Shown: in pieces, positions 34,260 to 46,047 of the stretch
Layout: each line of letters starts with the position of its first letter
How positions within the stretch are numbered: the first letter of the stretch is position 1
Source of the DNA: Erythroxylum novogranatense
Lineage: Eukaryota; Streptophyta; Magnoliopsida; Malpighiales; Erythroxylaceae
Reading direction: 5' to 3'
Assembly: GCA_029891385.1 (NCBI GenBank)
Contig: JAIWQS010000215.1
Span: 1 to 64,000, forward strand
Length of the DNA: 64,000 bases
Position numbers and translations under genes: made by a program
Notes under the pieces: generated by a model
The model's input: only the letters and a program-made list of their open reading frames with translations
Databases searched by the model: none
Told to the model about the DNA's origin: nothing

Positions 34260-35821
34260 TGATATATTAATGATACGAAAATCGTTAAGATACTCACCTT
34301 AGATCGTATTTGGTTTTAGGAACAATTCAGAAGTGAAAGAGTTAAAGTGAGTTGACAGCACCATATTTGAGCCGTTTTCGAAGACTCACAATGCTTGCCT
34401 TCATGGAGCAAGAATGAGGAAGATTAGAGCAAGTAAAGATAAGAAAATGCATGAAGATGGTGATTATATGTTGAAAACAAAAAGAAGAAGACTATATGAG
34501 GGCTCGCAATCAAATAACAAACCTGTCAAAGATGTGAGCATTGACTCATAGTTGTGAGAAGTGTTTCAAGACTCTCATGGCCTTGAGAGATTTCTCACAG
34601 TTGTGAGATACTTTCTCACAACCGTGAGACACCTATCAGAACTGTGAGAGAGCAGTCATGACCAGCTCATTTGAACCCTAGTTTTTAGTAAAGAATCATT
34701 GTTTTTGTGACAACAATGTTATGTTTTCATCTAGGAAAATTTCAAAGAGCCAAAAGAGAGGTTTTGAGAGAATAAAGAGCGGTAAACCTCTCATCCTTTG
34801 GAGATCCATGGAAAGCTAGACATTCTGACACCAATTTGGATGTGACGTCGACGTCGACGACCAGAATAAGCATTTCTCTCATTGTTTGTTGTTCATTCTC
34901 TTAGGGATTAATTATATTATCCTATGTTTGATTTTTGGGTGTTATATGAGAATGATTAAATGCTCTATTTAATTATTTTTATGTAAAAACCCATTGCTAG
35001 AATTTCAATATAATTAGTAATTATTATGTTGACATTCGTTGTGGCAACTAATGGTTTTTTATTTATTAGGGATAACATAACCTAGGTTAAATGACCCGAG
35101 CTTGTGTGATTGTTTTCTTGATTAATCTATTTTCCTAATTTGCAATGTGACCATCAAATTACATCTCAAGATCTTTTTATAAGTTGTTTGATAGCTAGGT
35201 TTAATTAACGAGCTCTTCGTAATTAAACAAGACCTAAGGGAAAACCGGGGTTAATAGAGCTTATTGTTAACTTACAATTAATAGTTGTTAGTAGAGGTAT
35301 AAGAATAACAATTTAATGGAATATGTTCAACCGTGTGTAGGCTGAGATTGAACTGATGACTAGGTACCTGACGAATTCATCACTTTCATCATTTTTAGGT
35401 TGTTTAATTCAATTTGTTTTCATTAGTTTAGTTCCATTTAATTTTGTTATTAAACCAATCTAACGCCCTCCCAAAAACCTAAACACTTATTATTTTCATT
35501 TCAAAAGCTTTACAAACCTCCCAGAAAGGATTGAAAATAATAAGACAATGAAGTATGCATATAGATTGAATAGAGAACCAAATTCTAACTTATTCATCAA
35601 TTTTATCAATTTTAACTTTTGATTTAAACTGCTTTCATTAGTTCAATTTCACTTATTTTGTTTATTGATTCAAACGAAAACCCCTTATTTCCTAAACACT
35701 GATTCTTTTCATTATAAAAGCTACACATATCTTACCTGTGGATACGGTCCTTACTCACCATTGCTATAAATTTTAGTGTACAAAGTTATGTTTTATTTTT
35801 TGGTGTGTTCAACACACATCA
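34260..35821 (+). mobile_element. Mosaic LTR: Athila-1 3' LTR fused to Athila-2 5' LTR tail
   Basis: Starts TGATATATTAATG after a purine tract and ends CAACACACATCA before a primer site. Up to about 35518 it follows the Athila-1 type (compare 25488-26780). From 35519 (CAGAAAGGATTGAAAATAAT) it follows the type of 44802-46047. About 150 bases of the second type and the last 90 of the first are absent at the join. It has internal sequence on both sides, so it serves as 3' LTR for one element and 5' LTR for the next. This is best explained by nesting followed by a deletion. Confidence 0.7.
34534..34663 (+). promoter_or_regulatory. Palindrome array in Athila LTR U3
   Basis: At least five close CTCACA/TGTGAG inverted motifs. 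Two have perfect or near-perfect 7-base arms: TCTCACAGTTGTGAGA (34593-34608) and TCTCACAACCGTGAGA (34614-34629). It stands just upstream of the decayed TATA region. Sister LTRs have shorter arrays at 23945-24005 and 25800-25865, with drifting motifs. Possible transcription-factor sites. Confidence 0.6.
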
Positions 35822-35828
35822 AGAATTT

Positions 35829-35846
35829 TGGTGCCATTATCGGGGA
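35829..35846 (+). other. Athila-2 primer binding site
   Basis: TGGTGCCATTATCGGGGA, a decayed version of TGGCGCCGTTGCCGGGGA used by Athila/Tat elements. It starts seven bases after the LTR end CACATCA. Confidence 0.8.
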
Positions 35847-35954
35847 GTATGGTGTTTTAGTTTTTAATTTTGATTTCAATTAGTGTTTTGTATATATATT
35901 TGTTTAGACTCATTTTTCAGTTATTTCTCTTTTCATGTTTGTTAATATTTTTGT

Positions 35955-37460
35955 ATGGTAGTTACAAGATCTCCTCATCAAGACCCTGTACAATTTGATC
36001 CCAAGATCAAAAGGACGCTGCAAATATTACATATTGAAAGCATAATCACTCTGGGAATAGAACAAGGAATTGAACTTGAGGAAGTCATGACCAATCTAAG
36101 AACTCTAAAAGAGTTAGTTGCCCCAAATTTGACTCAAAAGCCTTTATGCGTCACTTTTCCAATTTTGTTGAACATGTTACCATTGAACTTAGATCTTTTT
36201 TAATCCATCTTTTACCTAACTTTAATGGAATTGTAGGTAAGGATGCACATACACACCATAAGGAGCTTGATGTGGTTTGTATTAGTATAAAACCTCTAAG
36301 TGTGATAGATGAGCAGATCATGTTAAGGGTCTTTCCATTTTCATTGAAGGATGTAGTAAAAGACTGGCTTTTGATTTGCCCGCTGGGAGCATTAGTATAT
36401 GGATCGAAATGAAAAGGCTATTTTTAGAGAAATACTTTCCAACATCGAAGACAACCAGTAAATGGAAAGAGATATGTAGGATAAAGCAACATAACGAAGA
36501 ATCCCTTTACGAGTATTGGGAACACTTCAAGAAGTTGTGTGCTAATAGCCCCTACAACAATATATCAAAACAACTCCTCATCTAGTATTTCTACGAATGA
36601 TTGTTACCTATAGAAAGGAGCTTGGTTGGTGCAACTAGTAGTGGGGCACTCTATAAAAGGACTCCCACAGAGCCCATAATTTTAATTGAGTGTATGGCAG
36701 CTAATACTTAACAATTTGGCACTTGCAATGATATTCGTCGAGTAAATGAGGTAAACAACTCATCTATAGAACCCGTTTAGATGAAATAACATACGTTTTT
36801 AGACAAATTGTTATAGGAAAAGCATAGGTAAAAGCCTATGGTTTACGTGCAAACATAAACCATCTGACAGATGGTTGTCTGACTTTACAAGAAGGAAGCA
36901 TGGAGTACGTTAATACTGCAAAGGGAACTTTTCCAACCAATATAATCGTATTCCCAAACTTATAGCCTAGGTTGGAGAGATCATCCAAACCTGAGTTATA
37001 GTAGGAAAAGGAAACAAAATCACCTCCCAAATAGACCACAAGGAGGGCAGTAATTCCAACCTAGGTCACAAGCCTCTTCTTATAACACAAGTAACTCTCT
37101 AGAAAATATAGTTAAATCTTTTGCATCTAACACTTTGCAATTCCAATAGGATGTGCAACAGTTTCAACAGGAGACAAAGTCCAGTATTCATAACCTAGAG
37201 AACCAAATGAGTAAGATGAAAATGGATCTCAACCATCTTGAAGCCTAAAGGGGAGGAAAACAACCATCATAACTTGAGATAAATATAAATAATGTTTGCA
37301 CAATTATCTTGAGGAGTGGCATAAAGCTTGAGGATCCTGAAAAGATTACACAAAGGATGACTAGTAAAGAAGAAATAGAGAAAGGGCTTGATGAAGAAAG
37401 GGATATATCTTCTAGCTCAAAGGTAAATGTTGAATTTCCAGTTGTTATTAAGACTAATCC
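35955..37460 (+). pseudogene. Athila-2 gag, frameshifted
   Basis: Gypsy/Athila gag spread over at least three frames (35955-36203, 36146-36412, 36376-36585) and then stop-ridden sequence to 37460. In order: an N-terminal start MVVTRS; an ELRSFLIHLLPNFNG block; HHKELDVVC; RVFPFSLKDVVKDWL; and the strongly conserved FLEKYFPTSKTTSKW..ESLYEYWEHFKKLC. After that come YKRTPTEP and a decayed zinc knuckle near 36845-36890 (one cysteine lost), then a WRDHPN motif and an IHNLENQMSKM coiled block. In live elements this is the capsid/nucleocapsid protein. Long-LTR C interrupts it at 37461. Confidence 0.85.
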
Positions 37461-37470
37461 TGTTGGGACC

Positions 37471-37487
37471 CGATCCGAAAATCGGAT
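37471..37487 (-). terminator. Terminal hairpin of long LTR (copy C)
   Basis: GATCCGA and TCGGATC pair perfectly around an AAA loop. Compared with copy A (GATCCGG/CCGGATC) both partners of the closing pair have changed. Functional type is a guess. Confidence 0.5.
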
Positions 37488-39649
37488 CCCAATCGGAAAA
37501 CGAAGGAAACAAAGTGGATTCAAATCGAATAAATCGAATCACAACATGCGGAAGAAAACGCGAAACAAATACGAAGGTATCGAATCGAATACAAATCGAA
37601 TCGAAACCAATTTCCGATACGTAACAAAACGGAGCTGACATCCGTGAACAAATATTTTAGAAATCACTGTCGCGTTGCGTTACCCTAAGACTGATCTAAT
37701 CCGAAACCGGTATAAATTTTTTTTTCTTTCTTTTCTCTCTTTTCTCATTCCTCAATCCAAATACATTCACATACAATCGCACTATCCAACGTCCAATACA
37801 CGTTCATTCATATTTTTCCATATACAATTCATGCTTATATCTCAATTGAACATACAAAATCTATATAACATATCCATGTGCAATACCATAACTCAATAGC
37901 CTCATCCAAATCTCATAATTCCAATTACGATTTATACACCATTTCATAAATCAAAGCTTTATACAAATCATAGTAGCATTTTCAAGCCTTATATATTACC
38001 CATAACCCTAAACCAAAGTACACAATACACAACGATTCTAGACTTCTCAGCAACCATCTAACTTAACAATAATACAATATAAACACATGCAAACAGAAAT
38101 CTTCATTTTCTTTCACCCGATCTTCTTCTCATCACCTGTGAATGGGAATGAAGGGGCTGAGCTTTACAGCCCGTGGGTAACAATTTATAACAAATATATA
38201 AACAAAATCTTTGAAATTCTTTTTCTTTTCTAGTCTTAGAAAACATTTCTTTGAAATTCGTAAAGCACATTTTCTAAACATTCCGCTCTTGCTGTAGTCA
38301 AATCACAATTGCAAAACGTATTATTTTTAGGCTTTCATCCATAAACCCATAGGTTGCTAAACATGAATGCATCAACTTGACAATTCATAAATGCAATGAC
38401 AAACCACATATGCAATGCACAACACATGGCTCGAGAGTTAGTGGAACATGACGAATAAACCAAGTTTATCGTAAACACAACGAGTCAATTTCTCAGGATC
38501 TCGTGGCCCCAAGAGGCGGTCGGGGAAGGCCATCGTCGGCGTGCGTGACTAACACAACGTTCCTCTCTCGCCCAAACAAAAGCACATATTCATGCTCAAT
38601 CAATTTATCGAATGCTCTTTTCCAAATATACGAAATGCCATGGAATCTTTCGAGGCATAACACAAATGTATTTTGCATTTCATCAAAAGTTCATGTATGG
38701 AATCAATAATGATTTTTCAAATCATTCACACAATGGTGCAACATTTACGATGAAATTGAAATCAGAAAATCTCTTTGTTTAAGGAAAGCAGTAGTAGCTT
38801 ATAAATCTATTATAAACAGGTACCCACCTTGAATCGATGCTTGAAGCTTGTCCTTAGCTTCAATTTGACCATTTCTTCTTTTATTCTCCCAATTGAAAAT
38901 TCCCTACACCAATGTCACACAAATTCGACCCCATAAATAACATAATCCTTAATATTGAACTTAGAAAACACTAATTCCACACATAATCAAGCCATCTAAA
39001 TCACCAATTTTTAAAAACCCCAATTCATAAAATTGGGCATAACCCTAATTAATTTCTATCCAAGATTAAACCCATAGTACTTAGCAATCATCAAAATTGA
39101 CTTCATACTCCACAAACCCATACCATTTTCCATAATTCTAGATCAAAACTTCAAAAGAAACTCAAATCTTAAAAATTGCTCTTACCTCATTTCTCCTCCA
39201 TTTTCAGATTTTCTAGGCTTGAAAGGAAGCTCTCTTCATCCTCCACGTTTTTCCCTCTTGACTCAACTTAGAAAGCTTGCTTGAAGTCCACTAAAAATCG
39301 AACCCTAGCTCTGTCTCTTTTCTTTCTCCTTCACTCATCAGAAGCTTGCTCTCCTTCTCTCTTCTTATTTTCTTTCCTTTTGTTCAAGTGTCGTGCCTCA
39401 CCTAATAAAACAACAGCCCAATCCTTTTATAGTTCCATGTCATTTAATGAATGGGGAATGACCCATAAGCCCCTCCATTTAAGCCTATAAACTTAACCCT
39501 TTAAGTAAACTTCAAAAATTGCCCTTCATTGGTCTTTATAACTGACATCTTGTCTGATTATTTCGATCAAGTAAAGAAGCCATTTTCCAAGAATTTCTTT
39601 TTGGGAAATGTCCCTCTATGTCTTACGAATCCATCGCTTCAAGAATCGG

Positions 39650-40490
39650 ATCGATCGGAGCTCTATAGCTCAAGATATCTCCAAAATACTGAAGTTTGTT
39701 CTTCAGACCCGAGGCTGAACACTACACCTTACTTACCCAAATTTGGAAGTCTTAGAGGCTAAATCATATCTCGGCTCCTTCATAACATTTGTATCTCCAT
39801 GTCTCTATTTTAATTTTCAAAAAGAATCAGATCGATCGGAGCTCTACTGATCAAGATATCTCCAAAATACTGAATACTGTTCAGCCATTACAACACAGAG
39901 ACTGAACACTACATCAAACTTCCGACCCACATTTGGAAGTCTTAGAGGCTAAATCATAGCTCGGCTCCTTCATAACATTTGTAGCCCCATGTCTCTATTT
40001 TAAATTCCAAAAATAATCAGATCGATCGGAGCTCTACTGATCAAGATATCTCCAAAATACTGAACAATGTTCAGCCATTACAACACAGAGACTGAACACT
40101 ACATCAAACTTCCGACCCACATTTGGAAGTCTTAGAGGCTAAATCATAGCTCAGCTCCTTCATAACATTTGTATCCCCATGTCTTTAATTTAATTTCCAA
40201 AAATAATAAGATCGATTAGAGCTCTACCGATCAAGATATATCCAAAATACTGAACACTATTCAGCCATTACAACACAGAGGCTGAACACTACATCTAACT
40301 TCCAATCCGTATTTGAAAGTCTTAGAGGCTCAATTGTCTATCGACTCCTTCATAACATTTGTAGCCCCATCTCTCTAATTTAATTCTCAAAAAGAATCAG
40401 ATCGATCGGAGCTCTATATATCAAGACATCTCAAAAATACCGAACACTGTTCAACTTTTATAACCGATCAGCTCACTTTCATCCAAGCTA
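39650..40490 (-). repeat. 190 bp tandem array inside copy C
   Basis: The marker ATCGATCGGA (or ATCGATTAGA) recurs at 39650, 39831, 40021, 40211 and 40401. The spacing is 181 then 190, 190 and 190 bases. The units starting near 39831 and 40021 are almost identical; the outer ones are more diverged. Each unit includes CAAGATATCTCCAAAATACTG and CTCCTTCATAACATTTGTA. Copies A, B and D have only loose relatives of this module, and one copy lies in the unrelated solo LTR near 58118-58260. Confidence 0.9.
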
Positions 40491-40659
40491 TCTTTCTCCA
40501 TTTAATTCCAAAACTGACCTATCTAGTATGGAAAGATAGAAAAATGTCTTAGAAATCCAACGCTTCAAGAATATGGTCGATCGGATGTCGTACGAAGAAG
40601 TTATGCTCAAAAGAGTGAAGGAAGGTCAGAGCTTGGCCAGAAAATCAAAGCTCGGCCAG

Positions 40660-40790
40660 AACGAAGATCGGTCGGCCAACAGAGATCGGTCGGCCAGCAG
40701 AGGTCGGTCGGCCATCATAGGTCGGTCGGCCAACAGAGGTCGGTCGGCCAGCAGAGGTCGGCCAACAGAGGTCGGCCAGCATCCAATACG
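40660..40790 (-). repeat. GC minisatellite cassette in copy C
   Basis: About six units of GGTCGGTCGGCCAACAGA-like sequence, 16 to 20 bases each, containing the palindrome TCGGCCA/TGGCCGA. It occupies the same place as the unrelated GC cassettes of A, B and D. The shared anchor, in reverse complement near 40575-40600, contains CGATCGGATGTCGTACGAA. Confidence 0.85.
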
Positions 40791-41982
40791 ACTATCAAAC
40801 TTCTAACACTCATAACTTTTGACTCCGAGCTCCGAATTTTACAAACTCGGTACCGTTGGAAAGATAAAAGAAAGATATACAATTTTCAAGAAGGACTCGA
40901 AGGCAAGATCGGTCTTTAATGGGGTCAAAAAAGCGCTCTAAGATGACCAATCGATAATCTCCTCAAAACTTTACATAGCACCTCAACTTGCAAACATCAT
41001 AACTTTTGACCCAGAACTCCAAATTTTACAAACATGGTGTCTACAGAAAGATAAAATAACCCTCTACAACTTTTATGAAGGCCTTAAAAATCAGATCGAC
41101 CTCTAACTGGGTCAAAAACTTCATACAAACTGACTGGTCGATCAACTTCACACTAAACAGCATCATAACTTCTAAAAATCATAACTTTCTATTCTCTTGT
41201 CCAAAATTTTCGTGCTTTATATCAATGGAAAGATAAAAACATAATCTACCACTTTCATTAAGACCACTTTGGCTAAATCCATCTAAATCAATACAGATTT
41301 GCCATTGAAGTCTCTAAACACCATTCCAATACATGAACTTCACATATCAACACATCAGCTTCACATATTCACCCACTACCACAAACTCTTCAACTAATTC
41401 ATCTCAAACACAATTCAACTCTCGAATAAACTATTCCAAAGCCATTTCCCCACATAAAATTCAACACCAAAGGATATGCGCATTCACATTTCTCTTTCAC
41501 AAAAGTCATACACAATCTTACTCTTAATAGCATTTTCAAATCAAGTAAAATACACTTAACTTTCAAAGATCATAACTTTCAATCTCGATATCAAAAAATA
41601 GCATATTTTATGGCTACGAAAAGCTCTCAACATAAGCTACAATTTTCATTAAGATCATTTTCTCAAAATGTGTCTAACTCAAAAATTTAACTCTCAAGTC
41701 AAACTTTCTATCTTCAAAAATCAACTTTCTTAATTTCTTCAAAATATAACACTTTCACTAATTATTTCTTACTCTTCAACTTCCATTTCAATCAACTAGT
41801 TCATTTTGACTTTCATAACTCATACAGCTCTACTCAAATTTCAAAGTCATCAAAATCAATCACTTCATTTCTCATCAATCTCCTTTAAGCACAATAACAT
41901 CTATAACACAATTCACATCCGAAAACACTCATTGAATTCATTTTAATATTTCTAATTTCCACCGAAAGTTTAGGGTCCAACA

Positions 41983-42720
41983 AATCCCCCACCTTTCCTT
42001 ACAAGGTTAGCAGAGTCAGGAAAGGAGGATAAGGATAAGGAGATCTGGGAGACCTTTAGGAAGGTGAGGTGAATATCCCCCTATTAGATGTGATCAAGCA
42101 AGTGTAAAGGTATGTGAAATTCCTTAGAGAATTATATACCAACAAGTGAAAATTAAAAGGTAACAAAATGATTAGGACGGTGAAATTGTTTATGCAGTAA
42201 AAACAAAACACCCCCTAAGTGTAACAACCTGAGCGTGCTTACTATTCATTAAAAAATTAGTAACACTAATATTAAATAGCCTATGTTAGATTTAGGAGCA
42301 TCAATTAACGTTATGCCTTGTTCAATGTATGCTTCTTGAAATTTAGACTCATTAAAAGAAACTAGTATTATCATACAATTATCTTATCGTAATATCACTT
42401 ACCTATTTGGGATGATTGAGGATGTGTTAGTGCAGGTAAATGATCTGATTGAGGATGTGTTAGTGCAGGTAAATGATCTAATATCTCCTAATAATTTTTA
42501 TGTGATTGAGATAAATGATGAAACTTCCTATGACCCAATACCTATCTTACTAAGGGATAGTTTCAGAACATGACCCAAACCAAGATGGATGTTCCTGAGG
42601 GTACCCTTACAATGGAATTTGATGGGGAAGTTACTCGTTTCAATATTTTTATATTAATAGACAACCCCAAAATGACCATTATGTTTTCGCAATTAATGTG
42701 ATTGACCCTTTAGTATAGGA
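41983..42720 (+). pseudogene. Athila-2 aspartic protease region
   Basis: Continues gag-pol after copy C. An IPLLDVIKQV block near 42075-42105 is followed by KLKGN. The protease core comes next, with LDLGASINVMP (42286-42318; D-L-G-A-S is the Athila active-site form), SLKETSIIIQL, EDVLVQVNDLI, FYVIEINDE and PIPILL. It ends with GTLTMEFDGEVTRFNIF near 42590-42640. Stops are scattered. A 33 bp in-frame duplication sits in it. After about 42720 RT, RNase H and most of integrase are missing. Confidence 0.85.
42414..42479 (+). repeat. 33 bp tandem duplication in protease remnant
   Basis: Two identical copies of a 33-base unit starting GATTGAGGATGTGTTAGTGC. It encodes eleven codons twice (IEDVLVQVNDL) and keeps the frame. 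The family normally has one copy. Confidence 0.9.
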
Positions 42721-42839
42721 AAATTGTGAGCAAAAGCAGACAAATAAACTGGAAACAATTTCAACCAAGGAAAAGATCAAATCATTTTAAGTCTCTTTAA
42801 AAAGCTTTATCATTTATCTAAAAGTACTTTTTTACTATA

Positions 42840-43120
42840 CTAGATATAAACTATTTCCACATAAATTACATCCTTATTAAGTTATCATTTTGTGATTTCT
42901 AAAGTCTCTCCCTATGGTGCAGTAGAGATTAAGACTCTAAACATAGGTATGGCATTGCATATAAGTGGTCATAGACTTAAGCCTTATCTTGAAGAAGGTC
43001 AAGTGGAAAATGTTGAAGTTAAGATCCCTAAATATCAATATTTCATAACATGATCATAAAAGTATAGAGTCGAGCTAATGATAATAAATAAAGAATCTTC
43101 TTGGAAGGTAACCCAAAAGA
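42840..43120 (+). pseudogene. Athila-2 integrase C-terminal tail
   Basis: VSPYGAVEIK (near 42910) and GHRLKPYLEE (42967-42996) are the usual last blocks of Athila pol. The junction AATCTTCTTGGAAGGTAACC (43094-43113) matches the one at 32581 in Athila-1. The catalytic integrase core is absent, so pol has a large internal deletion between about 42720 and 42840. Confidence 0.8.
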
Positions 43121-44801
43121 AGTTTGACTCTTTTCATTTACGTTTTTGAATTTGTTGTTTTGTTGAATACTCCATTTCACACATTTAAGGTTACATTGGG
43201 GACAATGTAAGTTTTAATTTTTGGGGATAGGGATCTTGGTTATCATATATATTTTAAGTTTGTTTATTATGAATGTTTAAATTGTTTATTTGTTATGTGA
43301 TTTTTAAATACTCTCTAATTATGACTATACAATTCTAGAAGCAATAGAAAAAGAGAAAATGTTTGCTTGTTTATTTGATTTTTTCTGACAAAGAACAAAA
43401 CATTTTCTCCTTTCTATTAGTCATAATTAGAGACTAGAATTAACTAAAAAATTTATGGCAACTTGATCATATTCTTTTACTCCTATGATTGGTCGATATA
43501 CAATATCTTTATAATAGTAGTGACTAAAGGATAGACACAAGCCAGTGCAATTTTTTGCCTTTATAGACTGACACATCCATATCAGTTTCGTTGTCTTTTG
43601 TTTATGTGAGACCTTTATGACATGTACATCCTAACTTTCCTTTGATTTTCTATTTAAAACCATATTCTTTATCACATGCTTTAACTTGGAAATGATGTAG
43701 ACATTCTTTGTTTTATAAGCTATAATAGCCAAATAGCCTACCTATCGATATGATTTTTCCTTTTTATAAGCCCCCTTGAGCTTTATTTATCTTTTATTTT
43801 TTTGCTAAACACATTATATGGTTTTAACCTAAACAAATTTCCTACCGAAACCTTAAAGAGCATTTGTTGATTGTTAATGAACATGGACAAACAAAATTAT
43901 AAATGTGGGGGTGTGCATATTTGCGAGATGGTTATAATTTATAAAATGCCATTTTATGTCTTATCAACAAATTCCAATAATGATGTAGTTTTTTCAAACT
44001 TTATATGAAAAAAGGAAATAAAGAAGAAAAAGAAAAAATGTATTTAAATAAAATTATCAAGGAGGAAATTCATTTGTTTTGCAAATTTGTTCACAATTAC
44101 TCATTCTTCCTAAAGTTATAAGGAAGGGGTGATTTTATTATGATGCAAATGAGGGATATGTTGTTTTGAAGAGTCACTCCTCATAGTTGCAATGTGTAGT
44201 TTATCGTCAATTTTTGTTAGTGATTCCTTTTTCTTCCTTATGCTTCATGAGGTTTGTGGTGTGAGAGCTTAAATATGAGCTCTGAAACATAGATTTTGCA
44301 TTCAACATAATTGATGGGGCCCAGTTTTAAGTTAATGTTGATTTTTCACTTGATGTTACATTGAGTGTTTTTCTTACTTTATTAGCTTTGATGACTTTTA
44401 CACTGTACTATCTAAATACACCTCACCTTAACCTTTTCCTATATTACAACCCTTAAAAGTCCTTTGATTAATGATTATGCATGTGAATCGTAGTGGTGGA
44501 TAATTGAAATGATATGCAAAGTCATGGAATATCTTGATCATGAATGGAGTTTAAGTGTTCCTATATATCTATTTTATTCTTAAACATTTATTGTCAAATT
44601 CTACCCCTATATTGCTCTGTTTCTAGATTTATCATGAGTAAAAGTACTTAATGTTTAGTTCTTGCCATAGTTTTGAAAGTTATTCCTCTTTTCTTATAAC
44701 TATTTATTCTAGGAAATATGAAAAATGTGAAAGTGTTTTGGTTTGTGACTTTGATTTTGTTATTTTGCCCGAGGATGGTCAAAAGCTAAGTGTGGAAAAC
44801 T
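43121..44801 (+). mobile_element. Athila-2 3' non-coding region and purine tract
   Basis: Contains CATTGGGGACAATGTAAGTT and GGGGATAGGG (43194-43235), the typical post-pol motif of Athila-type elements, then about 1.5 kb shared with 32600-34250. It ends with AAGTGTGGAAAACT (44788-44801) before the LTR. The ORF1 (env-like) gene that some Athila elements carry here is not seen in this copy. Confidence 0.75.
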
Positions 44802-46047
44802 TGATGTGTACTTGATTGTTTATATATTCACTCCTTAATACTTTGCAGTTAATATTATGAAATGTTTAAGATACTCATTTTGATTCATATTTAATGTTAG
44901 GTTTAAGTTGGAAGCACAAAAGCTAAAATGAGTTAAAAGCACATTCCTTAAGTCCTCTTAATGTTCAAACTCATTTGTCTTTATGGAACAAGAAGGAGAT
45001 GGATTATAGTGAAGATGGGACAAGAAAATGTAAGAAAATGAAGAATTTAGCATGACTTCTAAGGTATATGGTCGTGTATCCAATTACATATCCATGTATA
45101 AATTCAAAAGTGGCACTATTGTGATGCATGGTTGGATGCTCAAAAACCTAATTTTTCATGTAAGTAGACATGTGAGCAGCCAAAAAAAAGGATGAATCTT
45201 TTTGGAATATGAAAGGAGGCAAAACACTCACTTCTTTGAGATCTATAGAGGCCTAGTTTTCTTCCTTCCAGTTTGTAGGGGAAATTGAAGTCGAAGATCA
45301 CACTTGAACATCTTTTCACTATTTGTTGTTGATCTTCTCTCTATAGAGATTGTTTATGTTAGTATATGCCTATTGATTTGGGTGTTGTGTAAGAATGATT
45401 TAAATGCTTTCATTGGATTCTTTTAATATAATCCCTTTGCTAGAATATTTGATAAAATGTGTTAACTTTTCGATTCATTTGTAGTAAACTAATGGTGTTG
45501 AATCATTAGGAATAAAATAACATAGGTTAAATGACCCAAGCTTACGTGATTATTGCCCATATTAGCATGTTTTCATAGTTCATATTATGGTTATCCTACT
45601 AAATTTAGAGAGCTTATTTTAGGTTGTTCAATAGTTGGGTTTAGCTAAAGAGCTTATTTTGGTTTAAAAACACCTAACAGAAAACCAAAGTTAACAAAGC
45701 TTATTATTAAACTATGACTAATAGTTTCTAAGAGAGGCGTAAAAACAACAAGATAATTAAGTAAGTTAATTTTTGCAAAAGCTGAGATTGAATAGAGAAC
45801 TAGATTCTAAGTCATTCATCAATTTTGTCACTTTTTGACTGTTTGATTTAAATTGCTTTCATTTGTTCAATTTCACCTTATTTTGTTTATTGATTCAAAC
45901 CAAAACCCCCATATTTCCTAAACACCGATTCTTTTCACTACAAAAGCTACACGTACATTCCCTATGGATACAATCCCTACTTACTACTGCTATAAACTTT
46001 AGTGTACAAAGTTAGGTTTTATTTTCTGGTATGTTTAACACGCATTA
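44802..46047 (+). repeat. Athila-2 3' LTR
   Basis: 1246 bases, starting TGATGTGTACTTGATTG and ending AACACGCATTA (decayed from a form like AACACACATCA). It is the same subfamily as 21815-23017 and the tail of the mosaic LTR (35519-35821). Confidence 0.8.

Larger units (their letters stand above)
37461..41982 (-). mobile_element. Long-LTR copy C, solo LTR, inverted
   Basis: 4522 bases with a perfect target duplication AATCC (37456-37460, 41983-41987). On the minus strand it starts TGTTGGACCC at 41982 and ends GGGTCCCAACA at 37461. The end hairpin (37471-37487) has the arms GATCCGA/TCGGATC around AAA. It holds a tandem array of about 190 bp (39650-40490), a GGTCGGTCGGCCA minisatellite (40660-40790) and a GTAAG donor (at 39185, minus strand). 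It lies between gag and protease of Athila-2. Confidence 0.88.

Noticed and set aside
40660..40790. Regular short direct repeats resembling a CRISPR array
   Set aside because: Units of 16-20 bases are contiguous with no unique spacers, in plant retrotransposon DNA; it is a minisatellite.
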